In this document: piece after piece, positions 63,846 through 64,000 of the stretch | Layout of the letters: each line of letters begins with the position of its first letter | Numbering within the stretch: the first letter of the stretch is position 1 | NCBI GenBank assembly: GCA_937908115.1 | Contig: CALEQZ010000050.1 | Coordinates: 1 to 64,000 of the forward strand | Source: an uncultured Alcaligenaceae bacterium | GTDB lineage: Bacteria; Pseudomonadota; Gammaproteobacteria; Burkholderiales; Burkholderiaceae_B | Reading direction: 5' to 3' | DNA: 64,000 bases | Made by a program: the position numbers and the translations under genes | The notes under the pieces: model-generated | Database searches by the model: none | The model's input: the letters and a program-made list of their open reading frames with translations, nothing else | Told to the model about the DNA's origin: nothing

Positions 63846-64000
63846 ATGGAAAAGCGCGTCGTTTTTTCCCACAAGACCCTGCCCTACCTGCTGCTTGCGC
63901 CGCAGCTGGCCATCACCATCGTGTTCTTTTTCCTGCCGGCTGGCCAGGCGATGTGGCAGTCTTTCCAGCGCGAAGACGTCTTCGGCCTGTCCACCGAATT
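63846..64000 (+). CDS. ugpA: sn-Glycerol-3-phosphate ABC transporter permease UgpA (partial)
   Basis: The first 51 residues before the window ends. KRVVFSHKTLPYLLLAPQL and ITIVFFFLPAGQAMWQSFQRED match the UgpA N terminus with its first membrane helix. Position after ugpB supports the call. The remainder lies beyond the right edge. Confidence 0.9.
   Translation, partial: MEKRVVFSHKTLPYLLLAPQLAITIVFFFLPAGQAMWQSFQREDVFGLSTE

Overview
The window is a high-GC chromosomal segment from a betaproteobacterium, most likely Alcaligenaceae (Bordetella/Achromobacter-like). The evidence is the two Bug-family (tripartite tricarboxylate transporter) solute-binding proteins, the liv operon, betaproteobacterial ubiA/proC/ugp neighbours, dense packing and very GC-rich third codon positions. 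I see no rRNA, tRNA or CRISPR array. The left edge carries what looks like an IS21-type transposon end abutting a 5'-truncated Bug gene, followed by a 3'-truncated LysR gene.

Region by region. 1-3.1 kb: gene remnants, then an aspartate dehydrogenase / D-2-hydroxyacid dehydrogenase pair. 3.1-6.5 kb: a bacterial non-homologous end-joining pair, ligD and ku. 6.8-7.5 kb: a secreted DUF4142 protein. 7.9-10.2 kb: otsB-otsA (trehalose). 10.5-15.3 kb: a chemoreceptor remnant, then a FadR-type regulator divergent from a hydroxyacid dehydrogenase / gabD / 3-hydroxyisobutyrate-dehydrogenase-like operon that ends in a strong terminator. 15.4-34.9 kb: one very compact eight-gene alpha-glucan/trehalose operon, glgA-glgE-treS::mak-glgB-glgX-treZ-malQ-treY, most of whose junctions overlap by 4 bp or lie within a few dozen bases. 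34.9-39.2 kb: an orphan NtrC-type response regulator, a second sigma-54 activator with no sensor domain, and an rpoN gene. 39.2-51.8 kb: serine acetyltransferase, aldo/keto reductase, TetR/MFS efflux pair, EamA exporter, a D-amino-acid/amidohydrolase cluster (carbamoylase, LysR, Bug protein, D-aminoacylase, Asp/Glu racemase), PQQ sugar dehydrogenase and GST. 52-54.6 kb: a TetR regulon with two matching operators. 54.7-59.7 kb: livKHMGF. 59.9-64 kb: queuosine-precursor transporter, proC, ubiA, ugpB and the start of ugpA.

The most interesting unit is the 3-39 kb stress island. Trehalose can be made by OtsAB or by TreY/TreZ from glucan. TreS and the fused maltokinase convert trehalose to maltose 1-phosphate, GlgE polymerises that, GlgB branches it, and GlgX/MalQ trim it. 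Strong sigma-54 (-24/-12) sequences lie in front of glgA (15432-15445) and, on the other strand, in front of the DUF4142 gene (7602-7615). The two sites share the same unusual first base and nearly the same spacer. With an rpoN gene and two sigma-54 activators directly downstream of the operon, this suggests a self-contained sigma-54-controlled glucan/trehalose (and possibly NHEJ) stress regulon. The genes themselves are recognisable; the dedicated sigma-54 circuitry is the part that may be undescribed. Metabolic roles rest on family recognition, while the regulatory link is inference from sequence and position.
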